This document shows positions 29,161-40,711 of a stretch of DNA of 64,000 bases, one piece after another (positions within the stretch are counted from its first letter, which is position 1; the number at the start of each line of letters is the position of its first letter). The notes under the pieces are model-generated. The model worked only from the letters and a program-made list of their open reading frames with translations. It did no database searches and was not told the DNA's origin. The position numbers and the translations under genes were made by a program. The stretch is from Sulfurisoma sp. (GTDB taxonomy: Bacteria > Pseudomonadota > Gammaproteobacteria > Burkholderiales > Rhodocyclaceae), in assembly GCA_030691075.1 (NCBI GenBank), contig JAUYFI010000185.1, positions 62,001 through 126,000 on the forward strand, read 5' to 3'.

Positions 29161-30531
29161 ATGCTTAACGTCGTCATTCTCGCCGCCGGCCAGGGCAAAC
29201 GCATGCGCTCGGACCTGCCCAAGGTCCTGCACCCGATCGCCGGCAAGCCGATGCTGAGCCATGTGCTCGACACCGCGCGCCAGCTCGGCGCCGCGAAGAT
29301 CTGTGTCGTCTACGGCCACGGCGGCGAGCGGGTGCGCGATGCGCTCGATGCCCCCGATCTGGCCTGGGCGCTGCAGGAACCGCAGCTCGGCACCGGTCAT
29401 GCCGTGCTGCAGGCGCTGCCGCTGCTCGCCGCCGCCGTGTCGCCGGCGCCGACGTTGATCCTGTATGGCGACGTGCCGCTGATCCGTGCCGCCACCCTGC
29501 GGCGCCTGATCGAGGCGGCCGGCGATGATTGCCTGGCGCTGCTGACCGCGCATCTGCCCAATCCCCACGGCTATGGCCGCATCGTCCGCGTCGATGGCAA
29601 GGTCACGCGCATCGTCGAGGAAAAGGACGCCGACGACGCAGAGCGAGCCATCCGCGAGATCAACACCGGCATCCTCGCCGCCCCCGCCGGGCGGCTTGCG
29701 CGCTGGCTGCCGCAATTGGGCAAGGCAAACGCCCAGGGCGAGTACTACCTGACCGACATCGTCGCGCTCGCGGTCGCCGAGGGCATGGAAGTCGTCACCG
29801 CGCATCCCGACGCCAGCTGGGAGACCGATGGCATCAACAGCAAGGCGCAGCTCGCGACGCTCGAACGCATCCACCAGCGCAACATCGCCGAATCGCTCAT
29901 GGAACAGGGAGTGACCCTGGCCGATCCCTCCCGCATCGACGTCCGTGGCGTGCTGACTTGCGAGCGCGACGTCTTCATCGACGTCGGCTGCGTCTTCGAG
30001 GGCGCGGTAAAAGTCGGCGCTGGCGCCACGGTGAGCGCGCATTGCGTGCTCAAGGACTGCACGATAGGTGCCGGCGCGCGCATCCATCCCTTTTGCCACA
30101 TCGAGGGCGCGACGGTCGGGCCGCAAAGCTTGGTCGGCCCCTACGCCCGGCTGCGGCCCGGCGCGCTTTTGTCCGAGGATGTTCATGTCGGCAACTTCGT
30201 CGAAGTGAAGAACTCGACCATCGCCGCCCACTCCAAGGCCAACCACCTCGCCTATATCGGCGACGCCACCATCGGCAGTCGCGTCAATGTCGGCGCCGGC
30301 ACCATTACCTGCAACTACGACGGCGCCAACAAGCACCGCACGGTGATCGAGGATGACGTCTTCATCGGCTCCGACACCCAGCTTGTCGCGCCGGTTACCG
30401 TCGGCCGCGGCGCCACGCTCGGCGCCGGCACCACGCTGACGCGCGACGCGCCGCCGGATCAGCTCACCGTCTCGCGCGCCAGGCAGACCTCCATCCCCGG
30501 CTGGAAACGGCCGACGAAGAAACCCAAATGA
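29161..30531 (+). CDS. glmU: Bifunctional UDP-GlcNAc pyrophosphorylase / GlcN-1-P acetyltransferase
   Basis: 456 residues from the ATG ([15 protein letters not shown]). The N-terminal uridyltransferase domain has the nucleotide loop [15 protein letters not shown] and GTGHAVLQ. The C-terminal half is a left-handed beta-helix of hexapeptide repeats ([41 protein letters not shown]) with acetyl-CoA-binding [11 protein letters not shown]. Two copies of the interspersed element occur inside it, coding VSPAPTL (29434-29456) and KVGAGAT (30009-30032). The product UDP-GlcNAc feeds peptidoglycan and lipid A, and glmS follows two genes later. Confidence 0.96.
   Translation: MLNVVILAAGQGKRMRSDLPKVLHPIAGKPMLSHVLDTARQLGAAKICVVYGHGGERVRDALDAPDLAWALQEPQLGTGHAVLQALPLLAAAVSPAPTLILYGDVPLIRAATLRRLIEAAGDDCLALLTAHLPNPHGYGRIVRVDGKVTRIVEEKDADDAERAIREINTGILAAPAGRLARWLPQLGKANAQGEYYLTDIVALAVAEGMEVVTAHPDASWETDGINSKAQLATLERIHQRNIAESLMEQGVTLADPSRIDVRGVLTCERDVFIDVGCVFEGAVKVGAGATVSAHCVLKDCTIGAGARIHPFCHIEGATVGPQSLVGPYARLRPGALLSEDVHVGNFVEVKNSTIAAHSKANHLAYIGDATIGSRVNVGAGTITCNYDGANKHRTVIEDDVFIGSDTQLVAPVTVGRGATLGAGTTLTRDAPPDQLTVSRARQTSIPGWKRPTKKPK
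29434..29456 (+). repeat. Interspersed element copy in glmU (N-terminal domain)
   Basis: GCCGTGTCGCCGGCGCCGAC then GTT, coding AVSPAPTL just before the conserved YGDVPL. Confidence 0.65.
30009..30032 (-). repeat. Interspersed element copy in glmU (beta-helix domain)
   Basis: AAAA then GTCGGCGCTGGCGCCACGGT; encodes VKVGAGAT within a hexapeptide turn. It is in the opposite orientation to the other copy in the same gene. Confidence 0.7.
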
Positions 30532-30543
30532 AACGCCCCCACC

Positions 30544-30561
30544 CCCCCGCCCTTGCGGGGG
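30544..30561. terminator. GC hairpin after glmU
   Basis: CCCCCGC (30544-30550), loop CCTT, GCGGGGG (30555-30561). There is no T run. It is followed by a second small hairpin, AGCCGCTACGCGGCTT. Possible terminator or REP-like unit in the 106-base gap. Confidence 0.45.
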
Positions 30562-30637
30562 TGACACAGGTTCAGCCGCTACGCGGCTTCCGGCTTGCTG
30601 GCTCGCCGCCTCCTTGGGACGGCCCGGCGGAAGCGGC

Positions 30638-31891
30638 ATGAGCGAAGAAGTCCTCCTCGGCCGCCAGCCCATCGTCAACGACCGCCTCGATCTGGTCGGC
30701 TACGAACTGCTGTTCCGCGATCCCGCCAACTTCCGCCACGCCGTGGTCGACGACCACGCCCGCGCCACGGCGACGGTGATCACCCACGCCTTCAGCCAGT
30801 TCAGTATCGTGGCCGCGCTCGGGAATTGCCTCGGCTACATCAACGTCGACAAGGACTTTCTCAACGACGATGCCATCGAGTTGCTGCCGGCCGACAAGGT
30901 GGTGCTCGAGGTGCTGGAGCATGGCGAGATCACGCCCGAGGTGATCGCCCGCTGCCGCGAGCTCAAGTCGCGCGGCTACACGCTGGCACTCGACGACCTG
31001 GTGCATCTGAGCGAATCGATGTGCCAGCTGCTCGACGTGGTGTCGGTGGTCAAGGTCGACCTGGCCCTGGTCGGCGAGGACAGGCTGCCCGATCTGGTGG
31101 CGCAGTTGCGCCGCCACTCGGTCGGTAACCCGGTCAAGCTGCTGGCGGAGAAGGTCGAAACCCGCGAGCAGATGGAACGCTGCCGCGATCTCGGCTTCGA
31201 TCTCTTCCAGGGCTATTTCTTCGCCAGGCCCGTCGTCATCACCGGCCGCAAGCTCAGCCCCTCGCAGGCCACGCTGCTGCGCCTGCTCAATCTGCTGGCC
31301 GAGGACGCAGAAACCGAGGTCGTCGAAATTGCCTTCAAGCTGGAGCCGGCTCTGACGCTGAATCTGCTGCGCCTGACCAACTCGGTGGCCATCGGCGCGC
31401 GCAATCGCATCAGCTCGATTCGCTCGGCCATCAACATTCTCGGTCGCCGCCAGTTGCAGCGTTGGCTGCAATTGCTGCTGTATGCCGACGGCGCGGATCC
31501 GGTGGTCAGCCACAATCCCATGCTGATACTGGCCGCGACGCGCGGCCGCTTCATGGAACTGCTGGCCGCGCGCCTGCATCCGAAGGACAAGGCCTTGGCC
31601 GATCTTGCCTTCATGACCGGCATCATGTCGCTGATGCCGGCGGTGTTCGGCATGGCGATGGAAGACATCCTCGAACAGCTCGCCGTGGTGCCCGAGGTCA
31701 AGCGCGCGCTGCTCGAGCATGCCGGCGAAGTCGGCGTCCTGCTCGGCCTGGCCGAGTCGTCCGAAAGCAGCACCATGGAAGGCGTGGCCGAACTGATGGA
31801 CCAGTTGCCGGAGCTGACGGCGACAACCCTGAGCGCCTGCCTGGCCGAGGCTCTGGTCTGGGTGCAGCAACTCGATAAATCAGCGGATTGA
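30638..31891 (+). CDS. EAL and HDOD domain signalling protein (YuxH type)
   Basis: 417 residues. Residues 1 to about 200 form a degenerate EAL domain: the EAL signature is ELLFRD ([11 protein letters not shown]), and [17 protein letters not shown] and ALDDLVHL follow the fold. Catalytic cyclic-di-GMP residues are mostly lost, so it is probably a non-enzymatic sensor. Residues about 205-400 form an HDOD domain ([34 protein letters not shown]). Such proteins are found in many betaproteobacteria with unknown partners. Start chosen at ATG 30638; an upstream GTG/ATG adds eight residues. Confidence 0.88.
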   Translation: MSEEVLLGRQPIVNDRLDLVGYELLFRDPANFRHAVVDDHARATATVITHAFSQFSIVAALGNCLGYINVDKDFLNDDAIELLPADKVVLEVLEHGEITPEVIARCRELKSRGYTLALDDLVHLSESMCQLLDVVSVVKVDLALVGEDRLPDLVAQLRRHSVGNPVKLLAEKVETREQMERCRDLGFDLFQGYFFARPVVITGRKLSPSQATLLRLLNLLAEDAETEVVEIAFKLEPALTLNLLRLTNSVAIGARNRISSIRSAINILGRRQLQRWLQLLLYADGADPVVSHNPMLILAATRGRFMELLAARLHPKDKALADLAFMTGIMSLMPAVFGMAMEDILEQLAVVPEVKRALLEHAGEVGVLLGLAESSESSTMEGVAELMDQLPELTATTLSACLAEALVWVQQLDKSAD

Positions 31892-31907
31892 TCACGGAGT
31901 AAGCACC

Positions 31908-33740
<1,833 letters not shown>

Positions 33741-33753
33741 AAAGGGGCTCATC

Positions 33754-35808
33754 ATGTCGAACATTTCCGTCGAATCCATCCGCTCGCTAGCTTTGGTCGG
33801 CCACGGCGGCGCCGGCAAGACCACGCTGGCCGAAGCCCTGCTGCACGCCTCCGGCGCGATCAATGCCAGGGGCACGGTCGAGAGAGGCAGCACCGTCTGC
33901 GACTTCGACCCGCAGGAAAAGACCGCCGGCCACTCGCTGAACTCGGCGGTGGTGCATTTCTCCGACCGCAACGTCGAGGTCAACCTCATCGACACCCCGG
34001 GCTACCCCGATTTCGCCGGACAGGCCATTGCCGCGCTGGCGGGCGTGGATACCGCGCTGGTGGTGATCAACGCCCAGACCGGCATCGAGCTGTCCACCGA
34101 GCGCATGATGAAGTGGGCCGCGGGCCGCAGACTGTGCCGCATGATCCTGGTGAACAAGATCGACGCCGACAACGTCGATCTGCCGGTCCTGGTCAATGAC
34201 ATCCGCGAGCGCTTCGGCAAGGAGTGCCTGATTCTCGACCTGCCCGCCCACGACCGCCACGACGTGGTCGAGGTGCTGGAAAAGGATTCCGGCGACGCGG
34301 ACTTCGATTCCGTCGCCGCCGCCCACCGCGCGCTGATCGACCAGATCATCGAAGAGGACGAGGACCTGCTGGCGAGGTACCTGGAAGACGGCCAGGAGCC
34401 GAGCGCGACCGAACTGCACGCGCCGTTCGAGAAGGCGCTGCGCGCCGGCCACCTGGTGCCCATCCTGTTCGTGTCGGCCAGGACCGGCGCCGGCATTCCC
34501 GAACTGCTGCACGTGCTGGAAACGCTGGCGCCGAACCCGGCCGAGGGCAACCCGCCGCCCTTCATCAAGGGCGAGCCCGGTGGCGAGACGGAGGAATTCG
34601 CCGCCTCGCCCGATCCGGCCAAGCATGTTCTAGCCCACGTCTTCAAGGTCATCGTCGATCCCTACATGGGCAAGGTCAGCGTCTTCCGTGTCCATCAGGG
34701 CACGGTGAAGAAGGATGCCCAGCTCTTCGTTGGCTCGGGCCGCCGCCCATTCAAGGTCGGCCACCTCTACAAGCTGCAAGGGAAAGACTACGTCGAGGTC
34801 AATGAGCTGCTGCCGGGCGAGATCGGCGCCGTCGCCAAGATCGAGGAGATCGAGTTCGACGCCGTGCTGCACGACTCGCACGACGAGGACCACATCCATC
34901 TGAAACCGCTGGAATTTCCCAAACCCATGCAGGGCCTGGCGGTGGAGACGAAGAAGAAGGGCGACGAGCAGCGGCTGTTCGAGATCCTGCACAAGCTCGA
35001 GCTCGAAGACCCCTGCTTCGAGATGGAGCGTCATCCGACCACCAATGAGACCGTTATTCGCGGCCTGGGCGAAATGCACCTGCGCCACAAGCTCGAGAAA
35101 ATGTCGACCCAGTACAAAATGGAGCTCGACACCAAGCCGCCGCGCGTCCCCTACCGCGAGACCATCACGGCCAATGCCGAAGGCCATTGCCGCCACAAGA
35201 AGCAGAGCGGCGGCGCCGGTCAGTTCGGCGAGGTCTATCTCAAGATCGAGCCGATGGAGCGCGGCACCGGCTTCGAATTCGTCGATCGCGTCAAAGGCGG
35301 CGTCATTCCCGGCGTGTTCATGCCGGCCGTGGAGAAGGGCGTGCGCCAGGCGCTGGACGACGGCGTCGTCGCCGGTTACCCGGTCGAGGACCTGCGCGTC
35401 ATCGTCTATGACGGCAAGACCCACGCGGTCGACGGCAAGGAAGTCGCCTTCGTCACGGCCGGCCGCAAGGCCACCATCGAAGCGATCCAGGCGGCCAGCC
35501 CCATCGTGCTTGAACCCATCGTCAGCATCGAGATCATCGCGCCCGAGGCCAACATGGGCGACCTGGCCGGCGACCTCTCGTCGCGGCGCGGCCACGTCAC
35601 CGGCACCACGCCGCGCGGCCACGGCAGCGTCGCCATCGCCGGCGAAGTGCCGCTGGCCGAGATCACCGACTACGCCTCGCGCCTCAAGTCGATGACCGGC
35701 GGTCAGGGCAGCTACACCATCGAGTTCGCCCGCCACGCCCAGGTGCCGCCGCCGGTGCAACAGAAGCTCGCCTCCGGCCACAAGCTGCGCGAGGACGAGG
35801 AGTCATAG
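33754..35808 (+). CDS. Elongation factor G paralogue (EF-G2 type)
   Basis: 684 residues, about 15 shorter than canonical EF-G. The G1 loop is GHGGAGKTTL rather than the AHIDAGKTT of translational EF-G; G3 is DTPGYPDF and G4 NKID. Domains II to V follow, including the RGLGEMHLRHKLEKM and SGGAGQFGEVYLKIEPM segments. This divergent class (such as TTHA1498 of Thermus) binds ribosomes but its cell role is unclear. The start follows AAAAGGGGCTC. It lies directly after glmS. Confidence 0.85.
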   Translation: MSNISVESIRSLALVGHGGAGKTTLAEALLHASGAINARGTVERGSTVCDFDPQEKTAGHSLNSAVVHFSDRNVEVNLIDTPGYPDFAGQAIAALAGVDTALVVINAQTGIELSTERMMKWAAGRRLCRMILVNKIDADNVDLPVLVNDIRERFGKECLILDLPAHDRHDVVEVLEKDSGDADFDSVAAAHRALIDQIIEEDEDLLARYLEDGQEPSATELHAPFEKALRAGHLVPILFVSARTGAGIPELLHVLETLAPNPAEGNPPPFIKGEPGGETEEFAASPDPAKHVLAHVFKVIVDPYMGKVSVFRVHQGTVKKDAQLFVGSGRRPFKVGHLYKLQGKDYVEVNELLPGEIGAVAKIEEIEFDAVLHDSHDEDHIHLKPLEFPKPMQGLAVETKKKGDEQRLFEILHKLELEDPCFEMERHPTTNETVIRGLGEMHLRHKLEKMSTQYKMELDTKPPRVPYRETITANAEGHCRHKKQSGGAGQFGEVYLKIEPMERGTGFEFVDRVKGGVIPGVFMPAVEKGVRQALDDGVVAGYPVEDLRVIVYDGKTHAVDGKEVAFVTAGRKATIEAIQAASPIVLEPIVSIEIIAPEANMGDLAGDLSSRRGHVTGTTPRGHGSVAIAGEVPLAEITDYASRLKSMTGGQGSYTIEFARHAQVPPPVQQKLASGHKLREDEES

Positions 35809-36033
35809 ACGCGCGTGGTGGCGCTTGTCGGCGGCGGGTAGAACGTTGCAATATCCATATCTGACATGCGTCCCGGACCCCCCCCGGACTGCATGGCTGC
35901 GCGCAATCCAGCCGTCCCGCCAGACCCACGGGGATTCCCTTCGGTCACGCCGACTTTTCTCACCGAATTCAAGCGTTACATCGCCCGTGCGCCAATGGAG
36001 TAATCTACGCTCGACAAAAAAGCGGGGGGAGAC
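35809..36033. other. 225-base gap carrying a long-form interspersed element
   Basis: No gene was seen. It contains GGACCCCCCCCGGACTG, the long interspersed element copy (35911-35958) and a ribosome site GCGGGGGGAGAC before the next gene. Confidence 0.6.
35911..35958 (+). repeat. Interspersed element, long form, intergenic
   Basis: GCCGTCCCGCCAG, then the extra segment ACCCACGGGGATTCCC TTCGGTCA, then CGCCGACTTTTC. The extra segment and flanks are identical over about 31 bases to the copy in the aminopeptidase gene at 49094-49143. Confidence 0.8.
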
Positions 36034-36630
36034 ATGTTCCAGGTACGCATACATGGCCGCGGCGGGCAGGGCGTGGTCACCGCCGCCGAGATGCTGTCGG
36101 TGGCCGCCTTCGACGAGGGCCGCCACGCGCAGGCCTTTCCCAGCTTCGGCTCCGAGCGCACCGGCGCGCCGGTGGTGGCCTTCTGTCGCATCTCCGACCG
36201 CGAGATCCGCCTGCGCGAGCCCATCATGGAGCCCGACGCGATCATCATCCAGGACCCGACCCTGCTGCACCAGGTCGACGTCTTCGCCGGCCTCAAGAAG
36301 GACGGCTACATCCTCATCAATACCAGCAAGACCTTCGATCAACTCGGCCTCGGCGATTTCATTCGCGACTGGCGCCAGGAACGGCTGTGCACCGTGCCGG
36401 CGATGGAACTGGCGCTGAAGCACGTCGGCCGGCCGGTGCCCAACGTGCCGCTGCTCGGCGGCTTCGCCGCGGTGGCGGGCATCATCCAGTTGGAGTCTGT
36501 GATCAAGGCAATCGAGGAACGCTTCTCCGGCAAGGTGGCCGCGGGCAACGTCGCCGCGGCGCGCGAGGCCTATGCGATCGTCAAGGCCGAGATGGAGGAA
36601 GCGCGCAGAAAGGAAACCGAGCATGCTTAA
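36034..36630 (+). CDS. 2-oxoacid:acceptor oxidoreductase, gamma subunit
   Basis: 198 residues with the gamma-domain signature MFQVRIHGRGGQGVVTAAEML and FPSFGSERTGAPVVAF, which binds CoA-acyl or links the other subunits. It begins a four-gene set with alpha, beta and an NADH-type flavoprotein. It resembles PorG and PadE (phenylglyoxylate dehydrogenase). Its last eight bases overlap the alpha gene. Confidence 0.88.
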   Translation: MFQVRIHGRGGQGVVTAAEMLSVAAFDEGRHAQAFPSFGSERTGAPVVAFCRISDREIRLREPIMEPDAIIIQDPTLLHQVDVFAGLKKDGYILINTSKTFDQLGLGDFIRDWRQERLCTVPAMELALKHVGRPVPNVPLLGGFAAVAGIIQLESVIKAIEERFSGKVAAGNVAAAREAYAIVKAEMEEARRKETEHA

Positions 36631-37885
36631 GCAAATGGAAGGCAGCCGCGCTGTCGCCGAGGCCGTGGCCCTGTGCCGGCCCGAGGTGATCTGCGCCTAC
36701 CCGATTTCGCCGCAGACCCACATCGTCGAGGCGCTGGGTGAGATGGTGAAGGAGGGCTCGCTCGCCCCCTGCGAGTTCATCAACGTCGAGTCCGAGTTCG
36801 CCGCGATGTCCGTGGCCATCGGTGCTTCGGCCGCCGGCGCGCGCAGCTACACCGCGACGGCATCGCAGGGCCTGCTCTTCATGGCCGAGGCCGTGTTCAA
36901 CGCCTCCGGCCTCGGCCTGCCGATCGTGATGACCGTGGCCAACCGCGCCATCGGCGCGCCCATCAACATCTGGAACGACCATTCCGATGCGCTGTCGCAG
37001 CGCGACTCGGGCTGGCTGCAACTGTTCGCCGAAACCAACCAGGAGGCGCTCGACCTGCACATCCAGGCCTTCCGCCTCGCGGAAGAGCTCAGCCTGCCGA
37101 TCATGGTCTGCATGGATGGCTTCATCCTCACGCATGCCTACGAGCGCGTCGACATGCCGACGCAGGCCCAGGTCGACGCCTACCTGCCGCGCTACGAGCC
37201 GCGCCAGGTGCTCGACCCGTCCGACCCCGTTTCCATCGGTGCCATGGTCGGCCCCGAGGCCTTCATGGAGGTGCGCTACCTGGCGCACGCCAAGCAGATG
37301 GAGGCGCTGCAGCTCATCCCCGCCTATGCGGCAGAATTCAAGGCGGTGTTCGGCCGCGACTCCGGCGGGCTGACGCACACCTACCGCACCGAGGATGCCG
37401 AGACGATCATCGTCGCCATGGGCTCGGTGCTCGGCACCATCAAGGACACCATCGACGAAATGCGCCAACCGGAAAATGGCGGCCACAAGATCGGCGTGCT
37501 CGGCATCACCTGTTTCCGTCCCTTCCCGATCGCCGCCGTCGCCGCCGCCCTCAAGCACGCCAAGCGCTTCGTGGTACTGGAAAAGAGCATGGCCGTGGGC
37601 CTGGGCGGCATTCTGGCGGTCAATGTACGCATGGCCGTCACCGGCATGGGGCTCAAGGGCTACACCGTGGTCGCCGGCCTCGGCGGCCGCGCCATCACCA
37701 AGAAATCGCTGCATGCCCTGTTCCGCCAAGGCGAACAAGACGGGCTCGAACCCGTGACCTTCCTCGATCTCGACTGGAATGTCGTCAACAAGCAGCTCGA
37801 ACGCGAAAAGGCGCACCGCCGCACCGGGCCCGTCGCCGAAGCGCTGCTGCGCGACGTCGGCGTCGTCGGCGCGCGGAATTACTGA
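36623..37885 (+). CDS. 2-oxoacid:acceptor oxidoreductase, alpha subunit
   Basis: 420 residues of the pyruvate-ferredoxin oxidoreductase alpha type. Visible features are the N-terminal GSRAVAEAVALCRPEVICAYPISPQTHIVEAL, NVESEFAAMSVAIGASAAGARSYTATASQGLLFMAE, then the transketolase-C-like region (GSVLGTIKDTIDEMR, ITCFRPFPIAAVAAAL). The alpha and beta subunits together bind thiamine pyrophosphate and decarboxylate a 2-oxoacid to its CoA ester. Substrate is not clear from sequence: pyruvate, 2-oxoglutarate or an aromatic oxoacid are possible. Confidence 0.88.
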   Translation: MLKQMEGSRAVAEAVALCRPEVICAYPISPQTHIVEALGEMVKEGSLAPCEFINVESEFAAMSVAIGASAAGARSYTATASQGLLFMAEAVFNASGLGLPIVMTVANRAIGAPINIWNDHSDALSQRDSGWLQLFAETNQEALDLHIQAFRLAEELSLPIMVCMDGFILTHAYERVDMPTQAQVDAYLPRYEPRQVLDPSDPVSIGAMVGPEAFMEVRYLAHAKQMEALQLIPAYAAEFKAVFGRDSGGLTHTYRTEDAETIIVAMGSVLGTIKDTIDEMRQPENGGHKIGVLGITCFRPFPIAAVAAALKHAKRFVVLEKSMAVGLGGILAVNVRMAVTGMGLKGYTVVAGLGGRAITKKSLHALFRQGEQDGLEPVTFLDLDWNVVNKQLEREKAHRRTGPVAEALLRDVGVVGARNY

Positions 37886-37901
37886 ACATGAAACACCGGG
37901 A

Positions 37902-38034
37902 ACCACGAAGACACGAAGGGCACGAAGAAAGGCGATGAGAAAGTTGCCTCCCATGCTTCCGGCTGGATGCCGCCGCGTGTGTGCGGGAGACCGAAGCTTC
38001 CTCTTCTGCTTTGTGCCCTTCGTGTCTTCGTGGT
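37902..38034. repeat. Long inverted repeat between alpha and beta subunit genes
   Basis: The arm at 37902-37927 begins ACCACGAAGACACGAAGGGC. The arm at 38009-38034 is its reverse complement over 26 bases with one mismatch. They enclose 81 bases with no ORF. This CACGAAG-type inverted element occurs in many proteobacteria; here it splits an operon, with 180 bases between the two subunit genes. Confidence 0.85.
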
Positions 38035-38065
38035 AATGACTTTTTCATCAGGTTGAGGTTCTTCC

Positions 38066-39070
38066 ATGTCCTTCCAACCCGTCAAGTTCTACCAGACCGG
38101 TACCTTCACCGTCGGCAATCGTCTGCTGCCGCCCGAGGAGCGCAGCGTCCAGGCGAGCACCAAGCGCTTCAATTCGATCAACTCCGGCCACCGCGCCTGC
38201 CAGGGCTGCGGCGAGGCGCTCGGTGCGCGCTACGCCATCGACGCGGCGATGGAAGCCACCGACGGCCAGATCATCGCCGCCAACGCCACCGGCTGCCTCG
38301 AGGTGTTCTCGACGCCCTATCCCGAAACCTCGTGGCAGATTCCCTGGATCCATTCCCTCTTCGGCAACGCCGCCGCGGTCGCCACCGGCATCGCCGCCGC
38401 GCTCAAGGTCAAGGGCAAGAAGGACGTGCGCGTCGTCGCCCAAGGCGGCGACGGCGGCACCACCGACATCGGCTTCGGCTGCCTCTCCGGCATGTTCGAG
38501 CGCAACGACGACGTGCTCTACATCTGCTACGACAACGGCGGCTACATGAACACGGGAGTGCAACGCTCCTCGGCCACGCCGGCGGCGGCGCGCACGTCCA
38601 CGACGCCGGCGGTCGGCAGTGATCCCGGCAACGTCTTCGGCCAGGGCAAGTTCCTCCCGGCCATCGCGCTGGCGCACGACATCCCCTATGTCGCCACCGC
38701 GACGGTGGCCGACCTGCGCGACCTCGAAGCCAAGGTCACGCGCGCCATGGAAATTCGCGGCGCGCGCTACATCCACATCCTCGTGCCCTGTCCGCTGGGC
38801 TGGGGCACGGCCGCGCACGATACCATCCGCATGGCGCGGCTGGCCAAGGAGACCGGCATCTTCCCGGTATTCGAGGCCGAGCACGGCGAAATAAAGTCGG
38901 TGCTGGCGATACGGCATCCACTGCCGGTCGAGGAGTATCTGAAGCCGCAAAAGCGCTACGCCCACCTGTTCGGGAAAAATCCCGCCGTGGAAACGATTGC
39001 GCGGATTCAGGCGCTGGCAGACAAGAACATCCGCAAGTACCGGCTGCAAGCCCGCAAAGAAGGCCACTGA
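38066..39070 (+). CDS. 2-oxoacid:acceptor oxidoreductase, beta subunit (TPP-binding)
   Basis: 334 residues. The TPP-Mg signature is GGDGGTTDIGFGCLSG with the downstream NGGYMNTG. GHRACQGCGEALGARYA contains the two cysteines (CxxC) of the 4Fe-4S ligand set found in these beta subunits, and TGCLEVFSTPYPETSW follows. It completes the catalytic core with alpha and gamma. The next gene starts two bases after its stop. Confidence 0.9.
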   Translation: MSFQPVKFYQTGTFTVGNRLLPPEERSVQASTKRFNSINSGHRACQGCGEALGARYAIDAAMEATDGQIIAANATGCLEVFSTPYPETSWQIPWIHSLFGNAAAVATGIAAALKVKGKKDVRVVAQGGDGGTTDIGFGCLSGMFERNDDVLYICYDNGGYMNTGVQRSSATPAAARTSTTPAVGSDPGNVFGQGKFLPAIALAHDIPYVATATVADLRDLEAKVTRAMEIRGARYIHILVPCPLGWGTAAHDTIRMARLAKETGIFPVFEAEHGEIKSVLAIRHPLPVEEYLKPQKRYAHLFGKNPAVETIARIQALADKNIRKYRLQARKEGH

Positions 39071-39072
39071 TC

Positions 39073-40695
39073 ATGGACAAGCCCTTCGCCATCACCCTCG
39101 ACCCCGGCTCCTCGCTGGCCAACCGCACCGGCTCGTGGCGCACCTTCCGCCCCGAGTACGTCGACCGCCTGCCGCCCTGCAACGCCGCCTGTCCCGCCGG
39201 CGAGAACATCCAGGGCTGGCTGTTCCGCGCCGAGAGCGGCGACTATGAAAAGGCCTGGCGCGCGCTGGTCGAGAACAATCCGCTGCCCGCCATCATGGGC
39301 CGCGTCTGCTACCACCCCTGCGAGGGCGGCTGCAACCGGCAGCAGGTGGACTCCGCGGTGGGCATCAATTCCGTCGAGCGCTTTCTCGGCGACGAGGCGA
39401 ACAAGCGCGGCTGGAAATTCGATACTCCCGCCGCGGCCACCGGCCGCCGCGTGCTGGTGGTCGGCTCCGGCCCGGCCGGTCTTTCCGCCGCTTACCAGCT
39501 GACGCGCATGGGCCACAAGGCGGTGATCCACGAGGCCGGCCCGCTCGCCGGCGGCATGATGCGCTTCGGCATCCCCAAGTACCGCCTGCCGCGCGAGGTG
39601 CTCGACGCGGAGATCAAGCGGCTGCTCGATTTCGGTGTCGAAATCCACCTGCAGACCAAGGTCAGCAACGTGCTCGATGCGATGATGGACGGCTTCGATG
39701 CCGTCTTCCTCGGCGTCGGCGCCCACATTGCCAAGCGCGCCTACATCCCGGCCGGCGACGCTAACAAGATTCTCGACGCCGTTGCCGTGCTGCGCGGCAT
39801 GGAAGGCGAATCCGCGCCCATGCTCGGCCGCAAGGTCGTGGTCTACGGCGGCGGCAACACCGCCATCGACGTGGCCCGCACCGCCAAGCGTCTCGGCGCC
39901 GAGGAGGCGATCATCGTCTACCGCCGCACCCGCGACAAGATGCCCGCGCATGACTTCGAGGTCGAGGAGGCGCTGCAGGAAGGCATCTCCATCAAGTGGC
40001 TGTCGACCATCAAGGAGGCCGGCGAGTCCGACATCATGGTCGAGAAGATGGCGCTCGACGACAAGGGCTTCCCGCAGCCGACCGGCGAGTTCGAGCGCAT
40101 CGAGGCCGACTCGGTGGTGCTGGCGCTGGGCCAGGACGCCGATCTCTCGCTGCTCGAGAACGTGCCCGGCCTGGTCGTGGACAAGGGCCTGATCCAGGTC
40201 GATGCGGCCATGATGACCGGCCACCCCGGCGTCTTCGCCGGCGGCGACATGGCCGGCAACGATCGCACCGTCACGGTGGCGGTGGGCCACGGCAAGAAGG
40301 CGGCGCGCGCCATCGACGCCTGGCTGCGCGGCGAAAAATACGCCCCGCCGCCCAAGCCTGAAATTGCCACCGTCGAGCGCATGAACCCCTGGTACTACTC
40401 CGATGCACCCAAGACCGTGCGGCCGGTGCTGGATATCATCCGTCGCCAGTCAACCTTCGAGGAAGTGCTGGGTGGACTCGACGAAACAAACGCGCTGTTC
40501 GAGGCGCGTCGCTGCATGTCCTGCGGCAACTGCTTCGAGTGCGATAACTGCTACGGCGTCTGCCCCGACAACGCCGTGATCAAACGCGGCCCGGGCAAGC
40601 GCTTCCAGTTCAACTTCGACTACTGCAAGGGCTGCGGCATCTGTGCCGCCGAATGCCCCTGCGGCGCGATCCGGATGGTGCCGGAGGAGAATTGA
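39073..40695 (+). CDS. NADH-type flavoprotein with fused 2x[4Fe-4S] ferredoxin (PadH/GltD-like)
   Basis: 540 residues. The N-terminus has the GltD-type cysteine set PCNAACPAGENIQ and CYHPCEGGCNR (iron-sulphur). It is followed by an FAD motif ([17 protein letters not shown]), an NAD(P)H motif (VVVYGGGNTAIDVARTA) and a GDMAGNDRTVTVAVGHG FAD end. The C-terminus carries two ferredoxin clusters, CMSCGNCFECDNCYGVCP and CKGCGICAAECPCGAI. It probably links the 2-oxoacid decarboxylase to NAD+, as PadH does in phenylglyoxylate dehydrogenase, and the fused ferredoxin domain may replace a separate delta subunit. Confidence 0.85.
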   Translation: MDKPFAITLDPGSSLANRTGSWRTFRPEYVDRLPPCNAACPAGENIQGWLFRAESGDYEKAWRALVENNPLPAIMGRVCYHPCEGGCNRQQVDSAVGINSVERFLGDEANKRGWKFDTPAAATGRRVLVVGSGPAGLSAAYQLTRMGHKAVIHEAGPLAGGMMRFGIPKYRLPREVLDAEIKRLLDFGVEIHLQTKVSNVLDAMMDGFDAVFLGVGAHIAKRAYIPAGDANKILDAVAVLRGMEGESAPMLGRKVVVYGGGNTAIDVARTAKRLGAEEAIIVYRRTRDKMPAHDFEVEEALQEGISIKWLSTIKEAGESDIMVEKMALDDKGFPQPTGEFERIEADSVVLALGQDADLSLLENVPGLVVDKGLIQVDAAMMTGHPGVFAGGDMAGNDRTVTVAVGHGKKAARAIDAWLRGEKYAPPPKPEIATVERMNPWYYSDAPKTVRPVLDIIRRQSTFEEVLGGLDETNALFEARRCMSCGNCFECDNCYGVCPDNAVIKRGPGKRFQFNFDYCKGCGICAAECPCGAIRMVPEEN

Positions 40696-40711
40696 GACGC
40701 CGCCCCGGGGC

